Shown piece after piece: positions 1 to 8,900 of a stretch of DNA of 46,080 nucleotides (position 1 is its first letter; each line of letters opens with the position of its first letter). The position numbers and the translations under genes were made by a program. Under the pieces are notes generated by a model that made no database searches, had not been told where the DNA came from, and saw only the letters and a list, made by a program, of their open reading frames with translations. Source of the DNA: a bacterium TMED46 (GTDB lineage: Bacteria; Fidelibacterota; Marinisomatia; Marinisomatales; UBA1611); contig NHCZ02000012.1 in NCBI GenBank assembly GCA_002167345.2, forward strand, positions 79,524 to 125,603. Reading direction: 5' to 3'.

Positions 1-1
1 T

Positions 2-931
2 ATCGTATTTCCAGGACAACAGGTAATCAATGCTTTATTCGCACTAGGACTTCTTATCTTAGGCTTCTACTTAGTTCAAGAACCTAACGAAATGAACCTT
101 TTTTATGGGATTATAATTATTTCCGCTGTCCTTGGAATCACCCTTACCATCCCTATCGGGGGCGCGGATATGCCAGTTGTGATATCTCTGCTTAACTCTT
201 ATTCTGGTATCGCTGCAGCTGCTACAGGGTTTGTTCTCATGAATAATGGATTGATCATCTCAGGAGCCCTGGTTGGAGCATCAGGATTAATCTTGACAAA
301 TATAATGTGTAAAGGGATGAACAGATCTCTAGCGAATGTGATTTTTGGTGCAGTCGGACTTGAACAAGAATCATCACAAGGTGGCTCGGGAAAACAGGTT
401 TCAATAAAAAGTTATTCGACTGAAGAGGCAGCGATGATATTTGATGCTGCAGAAAAAATAATTGTAGTCCCTGGATATGGGCTAGCAGTCGCACAGGCTC
501 AGCATGCAATTAGAGAGGTTGCTGAATTTCTTGAGTCCAAAGATAAGCAGGTCCTCTATGCTATTCACCCTGTGGCAGGTAGAATGCCTGGGCATATGAA
601 TGTTCTATTGGCAGAAGCTAATATTCCATATGAACAACTTAAAGACCTTGATGAGGTCAATCCTGAATTTGAAGATTGTGATGTCGCACTTGTCTTGGGT
701 GCAAATGATGTAGTAAACCCAGCTGCAAGGCACGATACCTCATCTCCCATTTATGGAATGCCAATTCTTGATGTAGATAAATCCAGAACAGTAATTATCA
801 ATAAAAGAACAATGAATACTGGTTTTGCTGGTATCCAGAATGAACTATTTGGGTTTGATAACTCAATAATGGTTTTTGGTGATGCGAAAGATATGCTACA
901 ACAGCTACTTAAAGATCTGAAAGAGCTCTAA
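2..931 (+). CDS. pntB: NAD(P) transhydrogenase subunit beta, C-terminal part
   Basis: The reading frame is open from base 2, so this is the last 309 residues of a protein usually about 460 long; its start lies outside the window. The first third is hydrophobic membrane helices. The rest is the NADP(H)-binding domain III, with the diagnostic stretches VPGYGLAVAQAQH, HPVAGRMPGHMNVLLAEA, LGANDVVNPAA and SPIYGMPIL. The family couples hydride transfer between NADH and NADP+ to proton translocation across the inner membrane, mainly supplying NADPH. The first internal ATG at 92 lies within the membrane domain and is not the true start. pntA is expected upstream. The gene converges on the minus-strand gene ending at 953, with no clear terminator between them. 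Confidence 0.96.
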   Translation: MVFPGQQVINALFALGLLILGFYLVQEPNEMNLFYGIIIISAVLGITLTIPIGGADMPVVISLLNSYSGIAAAATGFVLMNNGLIISGALVGASGLILTNIMCKGMNRSLANVIFGAVGLEQESSQGGSGKQVSIKSYSTEEAAMIFDAAEKIIVVPGYGLAVAQAQHAIREVAEFLESKDKQVLYAIHPVAGRMPGHMNVLLAEANIPYEQLKDLDEVNPEFEDCDVALVLGANDVVNPAARHDTSSPIYGMPILDVDKSRTVIINKRTMNTGFAGIQNELFGFDNSIMVFGDAKDMLQQLLKDLKEL

Positions 932-952
932 TTATTTTTTAAATTTAAACTT

Positions 953-1981
953 CTATGCCTTTTCAAGGTCTACTTTGACCTTTGATGAACTAGAATACAA
1001 TCCTAAGAGAATATATTTTTCACAGACTGCTTCAGCATAATCCTCTGAAAAATATTTACCAACCTTAAAAACACGACCACCACGGGATTCAACTATCTCT
1101 AATTCAGGTAATAATTCTCGTACAGCTTCCATCTGTTGGTCTCCCTGGGGTACAATACTGACCTCAAACATTTCCATCTCTCCGCCTTTTTCTTTACTAA
1201 CGTAATGAGCGATCATACCTGTGAATTCTGCTACTGCCATTGCTTCTTCTTCTGTTACCTCGTCATCTGCCTCAGCCATTAGGTTAATAAGGTCTACAAG
1301 ACCCTCTGCAACATCTGTATCTGGACTTTCATCAAGGTATGATTGTACAAGGCCTTTAAGCTCAACAAGATTAGTAACCTCTTGCGGTTTTCCAGGAGTG
1401 AGGTCAGGAACATCTATTCCCCATTTCTCAGAAAATTGCTCAATGAGCTCAATCTCTTCTTTAGCTATATCATCATCTATGGCAGCCAGTTTTTGAAGAA
1501 TATCAATGATCTTCCTAGCTCCCTTTGGTCTGATCATGTCAGATATAAGATCTCCAGATTCTTTCCCCTCTAATTTTAGTGCTTGACCCAGTAATTTTAA
1601 AAAACCAACTCCTCTATTCTTATCCACAAAATATCCTGTACCTATCAATGTAAAGACAGTTGCGAGAAAAAGTGCTATTACACTTTTTGCAGCATTGAAG
1701 TAGTCTTGGGTAATGATCAAGGCATTCAATAAAAATGGAAAACCAACAACAAAACCAAGCATAGCAGCAACTATAGAGATACTGTTTGATACTTCTTCAT
1801 TTTTTCGACGCTTCCAGATCTTATTTACTGTTAAGTAACCTTTGATCAGAGAAAATACTAGAGCCCCAGATACTAAGAAAGTGAGCAGCTTTTCAAACCA
1901 CGACATGTCTGAACCATCAGAGGCTAAAACTGTCCCTAGGGTAATCATATGGACAAGTACTAATTTATGAATACTGGACAT
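953..1981 (-). CDS. Membrane protein with TerB-like and SPOR-like regions
   Basis: 342 residues. The N-terminal ~120 residues hold two or three hydrophobic segments (near residues 32-45, 68-88 and 100-118). The middle (about 155-260) resembles TerB/DUF533-type helical domains, with acidic helices such as LQKLAAIDDDIAKEEIELIE repeated as LINLMAEADDEVTEEEAMAV. The last ~75 residues (VFKVGKYFSEDYAEAVCEKY and on) look like a SPOR-type fold that in other proteins binds denuded peptidoglycan, but this match is weak. An internal start at Met26 (MSWFEKLL) would remove a poorly hydrophobic leader. Function is unknown; TerB-like domains occur in membrane stress proteins. It converges on pntB and is separated from the NYN gene by about 130 bases in which I see nothing. 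Confidence 0.75.
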   Translation of the reverse strand: MSSIHKLVLVHMITLGTVLASDGSDMSWFEKLLTFLVSGALVFSLIKGYLTVNKIWKRRKNEEVSNSISIVAAMLGFVVGFPFLLNALIITQDYFNAAKSVIALFLATVFTLIGTGYFVDKNRGVGFLKLLGQALKLEGKESGDLISDMIRPKGARKIIDILQKLAAIDDDIAKEEIELIEQFSEKWGIDVPDLTPGKPQEVTNLVELKGLVQSYLDESPDTDVAEGLVDLINLMAEADDEVTEEEAMAVAEFTGMIAHYVSKEKGGEMEMFEVSIVPQGDQQMEAVRELLPELEIVESRGGRVFKVGKYFSEDYAEAVCEKYILLGLYSSSSKVKVDLEKA

Positions 1982-2113
1982 GGGCTTGATAATTGCTTGA
2001 CATTTGAACTTGGTTAAGTATTGTTTTTTGTTGATTTATCATTGATACTTTAGAAATTTAAATCTGATTCATCTGGAAAAAATAAAAAATACAGCTAGAA
2101 ATCCAAACAAGAA

Positions 2114-2605
2114 TTATTTCGTTCTTTTTGAACCCCTATAGATAAACCAATCATCGCTTGTGATCTCATGATAATAGTTAGCCTCAGCTAATAAAACCTT
2201 TGCAGTATTTTGTTTGACTGCTGCTATTTCAACACGTACGCCCTCAGCTTTAAGGTGTGCGACAAGCTCAACAAAGTCTGAGTCTCCTGACATAATAATA
2301 ATGGTATCAACCTTTGATGCTAATTGAGTTGCCTTTATCGATAGCGGGATATCAGCAGACTTATGACAAGGTACTACTGAACCATAATAGTTTTGATGAA
2401 GCCTTTCAGCAAATTTTCCAGAAATGGATTTCCCCTCTCTAAAGTATATTAGTCGATTCAATCCTCTACCATCCAAAAGTTTAGGGATCAATTGATCAAA
2501 ATTGATCATTGCCTTGGGATTCTTTGACATCTCATGTATACTTCTCTCAATATTGTTACCATCACATAGAACAGCGACAGATTGATTGATTAATATATCA
2601 GACAT
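2114..2605 (-). CDS. NYN-domain (LabA/DUF88-type, PIN-like) protein
   Basis: 163 residues with the hallmarks of the NYN family of PIN-like ribonuclease folds: a first acidic strand VAVLCDGNNIE (Asp15, Asn17, Asn18) and the second acidic motif IIIMSGDSDFVELV (Asp108, Asp110), followed by the typical strand VRVEIAAVK. These aspartates form the metal site in PIN/NYN nucleases, so RNA cleavage is plausible; no substrate is evident. The ATG at 2605 follows the stop of the small upstream gene by two bases, so the two are probably translated from one message. Confidence 0.85.
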   Translation of the reverse strand: MSDILINQSVAVLCDGNNIERSIHEMSKNPKAMINFDQLIPKLLDGRGLNRLIYFREGKSISGKFAERLHQNYYGSVVPCHKSADIPLSIKATQLASKVDTIIIMSGDSDFVELVAHLKAEGVRVEIAAVKQNTAKVLLAEANYYHEITSDDWFIYRGSKRTK

Positions 2606-2607
2606 AA

Positions 2608-2799
2608 TTATTTGCGTCCTTTTTCAACGATTTCATAAAAGAGACTCACTGATTCCTCTCTTTCAATATCAAATTTTCTTTTACAATAATGATAAACAAT
2701 ATCTTCAACCATTTCTTCATATTCATCTTCAGAATATAAATCTAAGATAGTCTCTAGGTATTCTTCTAGTTCCGCTAGTTGTGATTCGGTAAGTGCTAT
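2608..2799 (-). CDS. Small acidic protein, apparently initiated at ATA
   Basis: A 63-codon frame directly upstream of the NYN gene, with a TAA stop two bases before its ATG. It contains no ATG, GTG or TTG at a sensible N-terminus. An ATA at 2797-2799 lies six bases after a strong Shine-Dalgarno-like AAGGAA (2806-2811) and gives a natural N-terminus, (M)ALTESQLAELEEYLETIL. The product is rich in Glu, Leu and Tyr, probably helical, and ends EIVEKGRK. I do not recognise a family. Supporting points are the amphipathic composition, the tight spacing to the next gene and the ribosome site. The alternative is that this is untranslated leader, or that a sequence error removed an ATG. Confidence 0.55.
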   Translation of the reverse strand: MALTESQLAELEEYLETILDLYSEDEYEEMVEDIVYHYCKRKFDIEREESVSLFYEIVEKGRK

Positions 2800-2834
2800 G
2801 ATAAGTTCCTTCCCTTTAATTTAACACATTATTA

Positions 2835-2923
2835 GGAGAGATGGCAGAGTCTGGCTAAATGCACTGGTCTCGAAAACCAGCAAGGGTTCAAACCCTTCGG
2901 GGGTTCAAATCCCTCTCTCTCCG
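2835..2923 (+). tRNA. tRNA-Ser (anticodon CGA)
   Basis: An 89-nt class II tRNA with acceptor stem GGAGAGA/TCTCTCC, a long variable arm (AGGGTTCAAACCCT region), anticodon loop CTCGAAA and T arm GGGTTCAAATCCC. The anticodon CGA reads UCG. CCA is not encoded. It is nearly identical to the tRNA-Ser(UGA) at 45160-45248 on the other strand. Confidence 0.95.
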
Positions 2924-3034
2924 CACAGAAATAAAAATAGAAGTTAGATAAGCGACGGAAATTCTAGCCAGTTTAATTTCACTAGATTAAATACTCTCGG
3001 GAAGAGTAATTGATGTTGAGAGAAACTTTTAATC

Positions 3035-3325
3035 TTAGGCAGCTAAGGATGCTGATCTTTTGAAGTAAAAAGATAGTCTATACTTCTCATCTCCAGAACG
3101 TGGGCCTTGCACCGCTGTCTTGTGGAGGCCACCTTTGAGACCTTCTAGCGCGGCTTCAGTAAAATTATACCCTGAGGATTTTACTACCGTTGGATTGGTG
3201 GGCACTGATGCACTGGACAGACCAAACTCCAGAATGCAGAACCCTGATGCGACATGGTTAAGCAGTACTGACTTCAGGTACTTTTTTCTCTCTTTATAGT
3301 TATATATATCGTTCATAACGCTCAT
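3035..3325 (-). CDS. Hypothetical protein, 96 residues
   Basis: An isolated frame between tRNA-Ser and the divergent redoxin gene. It starts at ATG 3325, or more likely at Met4 (3316), which removes a redundant start. The N-terminus is basic (YKERKKYLK) and the middle contains a Gly/Ser/Thr-rich section; it ends YFKRSASLAA. No signal peptide, membrane segment or recognised domain is visible. The codon choice (several GCG and GGC) is a little unlike its AT-rich neighbours, so it could be a chance frame, but nothing else explains this interval. Confidence 0.4.
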   Translation of the reverse strand: MSVMNDIYNYKERKKYLKSVLLNHVASGFCILEFGLSSASVPTNPTVVKSSGYNFTEAALEGLKGGLHKTAVQGPRSGDEKYRLSFYFKRSASLAA

Positions 3326-3429
3326 AAATTATTACAACAGAACTAAAGTGTCAAATGATTTTTTCAACTTATTTTTGCAAAATGCATCTCTATTAAATGG
3401 CTACTCTATTCAAAATTTATTTCGCCCTT

Positions 3430-3450
3430 TAATTAATAATTCATTAATTA
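3430..3450. repeat. AT-rich inverted repeat in a divergent intergenic region
   Basis: Arms TAATTAAT and ATTAATTA separated by five bases, between the divergent genes starting at 3325 and 3569. It could be a regulator site, but such palindromes arise easily in AT-rich DNA. Confidence 0.25.
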
Positions 3451-3506
3451 TTCAGGTGTATTTTAGTTTATCATAATATTTATTATTGGCCATAAAATGA
3501 GACGAC

Positions 3507-3536
3507 TTGTGACAATGTTTTGCAAGCAACTATATT
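3507..3536 (+). promoter_or_regulatory. Candidate sigma-70-like promoter of the 3569 operon
   Basis: TTGTGA at 3507-3512 and TATATT at 3531-3536 with an 18-base spacer, 33 bases before the ATG at 3569. The match is by eye only, and the promoter consensus of this lineage is not established. Confidence 0.3.
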
Positions 3537-3568
3537 AAGGGTAGGAAAAATGGGTAATAAATAAGATT

Positions 3569-4099
3569 ATGAAAAAAAGAATATGGTTATGTGTTGCTTT
3601 TCTTTGTTTTAATTGTGATTCAGGGACGGGTAGTAATGATAACTCAAACTCTACTAATTCCAGCGCGTTAGCAGTTGGTGATACATTTGAAGGGTTTGAG
3701 GTTTTAAGTGTATGTGCTAATGACAATATTGATTATGACCATAATGATGCATCCAAAGTAGTTTTATTGAGCCTATTTGCATCTTGGTGTAGCACCTGCC
3801 AAGGTCATGTCTCAAGTCTTGAATCCCTCCACCAGCAGTATTCTGACCAGGGTCTGCTCGTGATATCAGCTGGAAAAGATATCGGCAACCCTTACACTTG
3901 TGAATCTTGGGTGACAGAGTTTGGTGCTAGTTATATTATTGCAAATGATAATTCTGGAGAGGTTGAACAACAATTTTCTATTGATGGTCAAGTGCCATAT
4001 CATGTCTTGATTGATAAAAGTAAAACCATCAGATATAGTGCAAGTGGCTATGACCAGGGTACGTTAGAAGCTTTAATCCAAACCACTTTAGCCGAGTAG
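3569..4099 (+). CDS. Thioredoxin/TlpA-like redoxin, cysteine form (WCSTC)
   Basis: 176 residues. A hydrophobic leader ends near LCFNC, a possible but imperfect lipobox, followed by a Ser/Asn-rich linker. The thioredoxin-like domain contains LFASWCSTC, and later GNPYTCESW and the cis-proline segment GQVPYHVLID. It is clearly homologous to the selenoproteins at 19887, 22923 and 30297 (LTAFTTW-U-GYC, ATLFTSW-U-GYC, INLFTSW-U-PSC), including the extra PYxC motif and the cis-proline segment. It therefore serves as the Cys counterpart that confirms where Sec sits. Unlike them it has no dockerin tail. It is followed after 29 bases by the DUF6370 gene with a good AAAGGAG ribosome site, so the two form an operon. 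The role is probably thiol-disulfide exchange in the periplasm or at a membrane surface. Confidence 0.88.
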   Translation: MKKRIWLCVAFLCFNCDSGTGSNDNSNSTNSSALAVGDTFEGFEVLSVCANDNIDYDHNDASKVVLLSLFASWCSTCQGHVSSLESLHQQYSDQGLLVISAGKDIGNPYTCESWVTEFGASYIIANDNSGEVEQQFSIDGQVPYHVLIDKSKTIRYSASGYDQGTLEALIQTTLAE

Positions 4100-4128
4100 T
4101 TTAACTAGAATATAAAAGGAGCCTAGTA

Positions 4129-4518
4129 ATGATAAAAAATTTAGTTTTAATGATTTTAATCGCGATGTTTTTTCCCTTAGAGTTGTCCTATGCAGGGTGT
4201 GGGGCATGTAATGTGACCAGTAAAAAGGCTAATAAACCAGATGGTGATTTTGTTACAGAAATAAGTGAAGATGGTGATATAGGTGGACTCGTTTTAGCTT
4301 CTTGCGGAATGTGTAATTTTGGAATGGATAACAAAGATTGTAGCCTTGCCATACAAGTAAATGAGAAAGCATTCAATGTAAAAGGAACAGGAATAGAGGA
4401 CCATGGTGATTCCCATGCTAAAGATGGATTTTGTAATGCTGTAAGGGTTGCGAAAGTATCAGGGAAAGTTAATAAAAATGTTTTCCTAGCCGATTCTTTT
4501 GAATTACAGAAAAATTAA
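4129..4518 (+). CDS. Secreted cysteine-rich DUF6370-type protein
   Basis: 129 residues with a signal peptide (MIKNLVLMILIAMFFPLELSYA) and a mature part starting GCGACN. The core matches my memory of DUF6370: LASCGMCNFGMDNKDCSLAI, then GTGIEDHGDSHAKDGFCNAV and a C-terminal VSGKV strand. Seven cysteines, including CGAC and CGMC pairs, and HGDSH histidines suggest metal binding or disulfides. Function is unknown. The ribosome site AAAGGAG at about 4115-4121 supports the start. Its pairing with a redoxin fits a substrate or partner relationship (inference). Confidence 0.8.
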   Translation: MIKNLVLMILIAMFFPLELSYAGCGACNVTSKKANKPDGDFVTEISEDGDIGGLVLASCGMCNFGMDNKDCSLAIQVNEKAFNVKGTGIEDHGDSHAKDGFCNAVRVAKVSGKVNKNVFLADSFELQKN

Positions 4519-4689
4519 TACCATATTGTATATAATTCCATTCCACATTTTGTGGTATTATATAAATTAGCTAAAGCCTGGCAAATAGACCCATTGTTGT
4601 TATTGTATTCATCTCGATACCTTGTAATAAATCAGAACAAGCCGATACCCTATCTATACGATTTGTTGTTGATTTTATGGTAAAGTAAT

Positions 4690-5145
4690 CTAATTACGCT
4701 TCAGGCGAAAGAATTCTTTTAATATTGCAGAACATTGCTCATCCAATACGCCACCCTTTACAGCAGTAATGCTCTCTAGGCGCTTATCTCCACATAATTG
4801 GTATAAAGACCCGCAGCAACCTTTTTTATCATCATATGACCCAAATATAAGCTTTGAGACCCTTGAATTGATTATAGCACCAGCGCACATTGGACATGGT
4901 TCTTTTGTTACGTATATCGTACAATCATTCAAACGCCAATCTCCAATTGTACTGGCTGCTGCAGTAATTGCTATGATCTCAGCATGAGCCGTAGGGTCGT
5001 TTAATCCTTCTCGCTGGTTATAACCCTGGCCAATGATTCTATTCTCTTTAACAACAATTGCACCGACAGGGACCTCACCCAGTGAAAATGCTTTTTCAGC
5101 AAGACGAAGTGCTTTTTTTATCCAATCTTGATCAGAATAATTGAT
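4690..5145 (-). CDS. tadA: tRNA(adenine-34) deaminase, start codon non-canonical
   Basis: The frame encodes a complete TadA core: DWIKKALRLAEKAFSLGEVPVGAIVV, then TAHAEI (catalytic zinc His and Glu) and the zinc motif PCPMCAGAI, ending LKEFFRLKRN. TadA converts A34 to inosine in tRNA-Arg(ACG), and such a tRNA is encoded at 22182-22255. The frame is open only from 5154, below an in-frame TGA at 5155-5157, and contains no ATG, GTG or TTG before the conserved core. The only plausible start is ATC at 5143-5145 (giving INYSDQDW...). The ATG at 4932 would cut off the catalytic HAE and cannot be right. A base error or a rare start codon are both possible. The length (about 151) is normal for TadA. 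It lies 22 bases after the TPR gene stop. Confidence 0.85.
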   Translation of the reverse strand: MNYSDQDWIKKALRLAEKAFSLGEVPVGAIVVKENRIIGQGYNQREGLNDPTAHAEIIAITAAASTIGDWRLNDCTIYVTKEPCPMCAGAIINSRVSKLIFGSYDDKKGCCGSLYQLCGDKRLESITAVKGGVLDEQCSAILKEFFRLKRN

Positions 5146-5167
5146 AAAAGAGGATCAGCTAATGGTT

Positions 5168-5944
5168 TTACTCACAATAACCACCGCCTTGCCCATCATT
5201 CTCAGTACATTTTAGCCCATTTTCGCCATTTGAGCTCGCTAATTGAGCCTGTAAGATGGATAAATGATTTGCAAGGTATGTTCTACCTGAAATGGTAGTA
5301 TAATCATAATTTAAAGGGTATTCATCAGTTAGAGGGGTACCACTATTATCTACTTCACCATTTGGTATTTGTGACCCATCTAATGTATTGAGATCATTAT
5401 AAACCTGATTGATTGATGTTTGACAGTCACTAAATAGCCCCATACGATATTCTGAAACAGCGAGAATGAGTCTCACATCCAATTGATTGATATCTGTTTT
5501 ATGACAAAAACACCAGTCTGGGTCTCCTATTTCCGCATTCTGATTTCCAAAGAAATAAGTCTCCGCATAAAGACGCGCATTCTCATCGTCTCCAATTGCA
5601 TTATAACCAAAACTTAAACCTGCATAAAAATCTAGAATATTTTCGAATGATGATGAATCTCTAGAAAGATATTCATTAAAGTAATATACAGATGAATCTG
5701 CTTGCCTTAAATGCCCCATGGTCCAACCCACACCGTTATACGCATCCGTGTGAGAAGAATCTTCTTTTATAGCTGTTGTGAACCAATCAAGTGCATCAAC
5801 ATATTCTCCTGCTTCATAAAGATTCCAACCATAACTTGACATATCATTATCTGTTGGAATCACATCTCCTCGACATCCTGGAAGAAATACCGCTGAAGTA
5901 GTTAATGCAACTAGTGAAAAATAGATTTTTATACGATCGATCAT
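5168..5944 (-). CDS. TPR-repeat lipoprotein
   Basis: 258 residues. A signal peptide ends in a lipobox (AVFLPGC, Cys24), so it is probably a lipoprotein. At least two TPR-like units follow: WNLYEAGEYVDALDWFTTAI and the YNGVGWTMGHLRQADSSVYY region, then a further pair around FYAGLSFGYNAIGDDENARL. The C-terminal part carries several Cys (WCFCHKTD, GLKCTEN, GGGYCE). Its ATG overlaps the stop of the giant surface-protein gene by four bases (ATGA at 5941-5944), so translation is coupled. It is likely an assembly or anchoring partner of that protein (inference from coupling only). Confidence 0.85.
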   Translation of the reverse strand: MIDRIKIYFSLVALTTSAVFLPGCRGDVIPTDNDMSSYGWNLYEAGEYVDALDWFTTAIKEDSSHTDAYNGVGWTMGHLRQADSSVYYFNEYLSRDSSSFENILDFYAGLSFGYNAIGDDENARLYAETYFFGNQNAEIGDPDWCFCHKTDINQLDVRLILAVSEYRMGLFSDCQTSINQVYNDLNTLDGSQIPNGEVDNSGTPLTDEYPLNYDYTTISGRTYLANHLSILQAQLASSNGENGLKCTENDGQGGGYCE

Positions 5945-8900
5945 TTCATTAACATCATTTTCTTATTCTTGACAATTCCTGTTTTTGTGCTGAGCTGAAT
6001 GAAATAGACACCCGATGACATTTGCTGTCCAAATTTATCATAGCCATCCCATTGAATTTTGAATTGACCTATCTGGTCCTGATCTTCGACAAGTGTAACG
6101 ATCTGCTGACCAAGAAGATTATAAATGTTTATAGTAACATTCTGGCTTAATCCATCGAGCAAACCAATATCATACATGATAGTTGTAGTCGGATTAAATG
6201 GGTTCGGATAGTTTTGATGAATATTTGTTTGTTCAGGGACAATAATTGTTTTGGGCCCTAATCTAAAATAACCTGATTCATGGGATAGAGTGAAAATTTC
6301 ACTTTCTAGTGTTAATGAAGGCAGTTCTTCCCATGTTACACCATTCTTTCTCCTGTAAATGGCAAGATCATCCCTCTCACCAGCAAACCTAACCTCGATG
6401 GGTTGATTAAAACTGAAATTCTCATTACCCAATACATAGGAAGCTTGATCATAGAAACTTGCCTCAAATAAAGTTGAATCAGCAATCAAAAATGGCTGAT
6501 CAAAGGGAATAGCACCTGGGTCTCCAATGACCGTAAATCTTCCATCATAACTTGATCCGTACCAACGACCTGAAGCCCGACCTGCCGCCAAAGCAAATGT
6601 CTCACTGATAGTCGTGTCTCCGACTACTGCATTCGCATAAATATCAATTGAATAATTACCAGATGATTCAAAACTCAAATCTCCAGTATAAGTATGTGTT
6701 GCAATTGTATCGAGAGAGACATCCTGGTTTTGTACCTCCATGGATAAGTTTACCGTTTTAGAAACTGTATCAGTGACTATAACCTGTAAAAATTTACTGA
6801 AAGCATTATTTTGTACCACAGATACTGCAAGGTGAGGACGAATAACCCTCAATATATCTAGTTTAAATATCGAAGAGTCAGAAGATTCTTCATCAGAGAC
6901 GACTACTTTTATCATTGCTTCATTTGAAAAAAGTGGTTGAGGAGTAAATGTAACAGAATCACCTAGGTTATATGATATCAACATTGGTGGATCTATAGTT
7001 ATCATATCTTCATTTGTGATTGCAGTTATGGTGAAGGTCAAGGATGTATCATCTACATCGGTTGTATAAGAACCAAATTCCAGTTTGATAGAGTCATTTT
7101 CAATGACTTCAATATCAGGAAGATCTGATATTATTGGCGGATCGTTCTTTGCAGTAACATTAGCAATTATAGTATCTCTTACCTGAGCACCAGCAAGATC
7201 TTCTGCTATAAATATAACCCTATGATTGTCCCCATAATAATTTGAATCACTTGAAAATGTAGCTATCACTGAATCCCCCGGGGTATCGATTGTTACGGAG
7301 AGATGAGGAACTGTTCTACTATTATTGATCATTTGTATTGTTTTTGAAGACATATTAGAACCTAACGATGCAGCATCATTAATATTAAAACCTAAATATT
7401 CTCTGGATAGTTTTGCATGTAGGGCCCATGGAACATTAGGGCCAGGGATTACCTGCCCAAGGGGAAAATCTTCATCTAATTGTGATGTGTCAAGTATCAC
7501 TGCTAACCATTCAATCTCTGTTGTGATCTCATTATCAACGTCTGTGATATATCTACTAAGATTAATAGTAACTGCTTCTTCCGTATCTTCCTCCCAGGTT
7601 TTAATATTATCCGGGTCCAGGATAGCAAGGTTTGGAGTATCATTGACGGCCGTGACCGTAAGTGGTAAAAATAGCGTGTCCTTTAAATCGTAATTATCTG
7701 TTACAAGGACCTCAATAGTATAAGAGCCTGTATCATCTTGGGTTGGGGTCCATGCTAAATATCCATTTTGATCAATACTAGCTTCACCTGTGGCTGCATC
7801 TCCAACTATTCGATTTGTCGTTGCTTCATATCTAAAAGAGTCTCCCTGAAGTACAGTGAGGTCTGGGTCGACCAGTTGTACAGAATCAGTCCAATAATTA
7901 TCTTCAAATAACACAGCATCCTGAATAGCTTGTATGTCTGGAGCAGTATTAAATCGAATCAATGTATCGGATAATAATATGTCTGAGATATTACCAGCTA
8001 TGTCAAATGCTCTAATACTAGCAATATATCGATGCTTATGCTCTAATAAGAACTGATTTGAATATTTCGTTTGAGATAGGTATAGTAATGTATCAACCGA
8101 TTGCTCTTCGCCTGATTCCGGGTCGACCACAACTATGGTCGTATCAACTTCCCTTAGAGCGCTAGCCCATTCCACTAAAATATCATCGGAGGCACCTAAA
8201 TTATCAAATCTCTCTATCTTGATCTCATATCTATCTAGTCCGGATTCAAATTCATTTGCTTCAATAAATGGGGTCCAATCAACTTTTGCTGTATCATTTG
8301 AATATATCGTCGTACCAAAATTAGTATTATTCCCAATCACTATCTCACCAATGACAGGTGCGCTAGGGTCATATGCAAGTCGGGTCGTGCTGGGTGTACC
8401 ATATGTTGTATTTCCATAACGGTCAATTATAACGCCTCTTACTGCCAATGAATCACCGCCGATAATATCATCACCCTGGGTCATCACATTGTAAAGTTCA
8501 GCCGTATGTCGATAGAATTGTATGTCATCCCCAGCCGCTAATATTTTATATTGCTCATCAGTCTGATTTGCCTCGGGAGCTACTGTTTGCCAGAAAAGAC
8601 CACGCGTTAAATTCTTGAATTGAAAATGAACCTCGCCTCCTTCATAGAGACTAATATCCTCACCTGCAGTTGGTATAGGAAGCTGTATTCCTACACTATC
8701 TATTATTCCGGTTATCCATCCTTCTACTGGATTGATACCATGCACGCTCAGTAAACCAGTCGAAAAGTCAGTAGGATGTATATTATCCACTATAAATACA
8801 TTACTGTCATTCTGAGTAGTTACAAAATTATTGGCCCTATCTTTTGCAATGAATTCAAATGCTACTAATCCATCATCAACTGGTGTCGTATCTCCATCGA

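Noticed and set aside
4690-4932. Short tadA starting at ATG 4932
   Set aside because: It would lack the catalytic HAE motif, which is encoded intact just upstream in the same frame.
5155-5157. A further selenocysteine codon upstream of tadA
   Set aside because: There is no redox motif, no hairpin and no homologous upstream protein; it is simply the stop bounding the frame.
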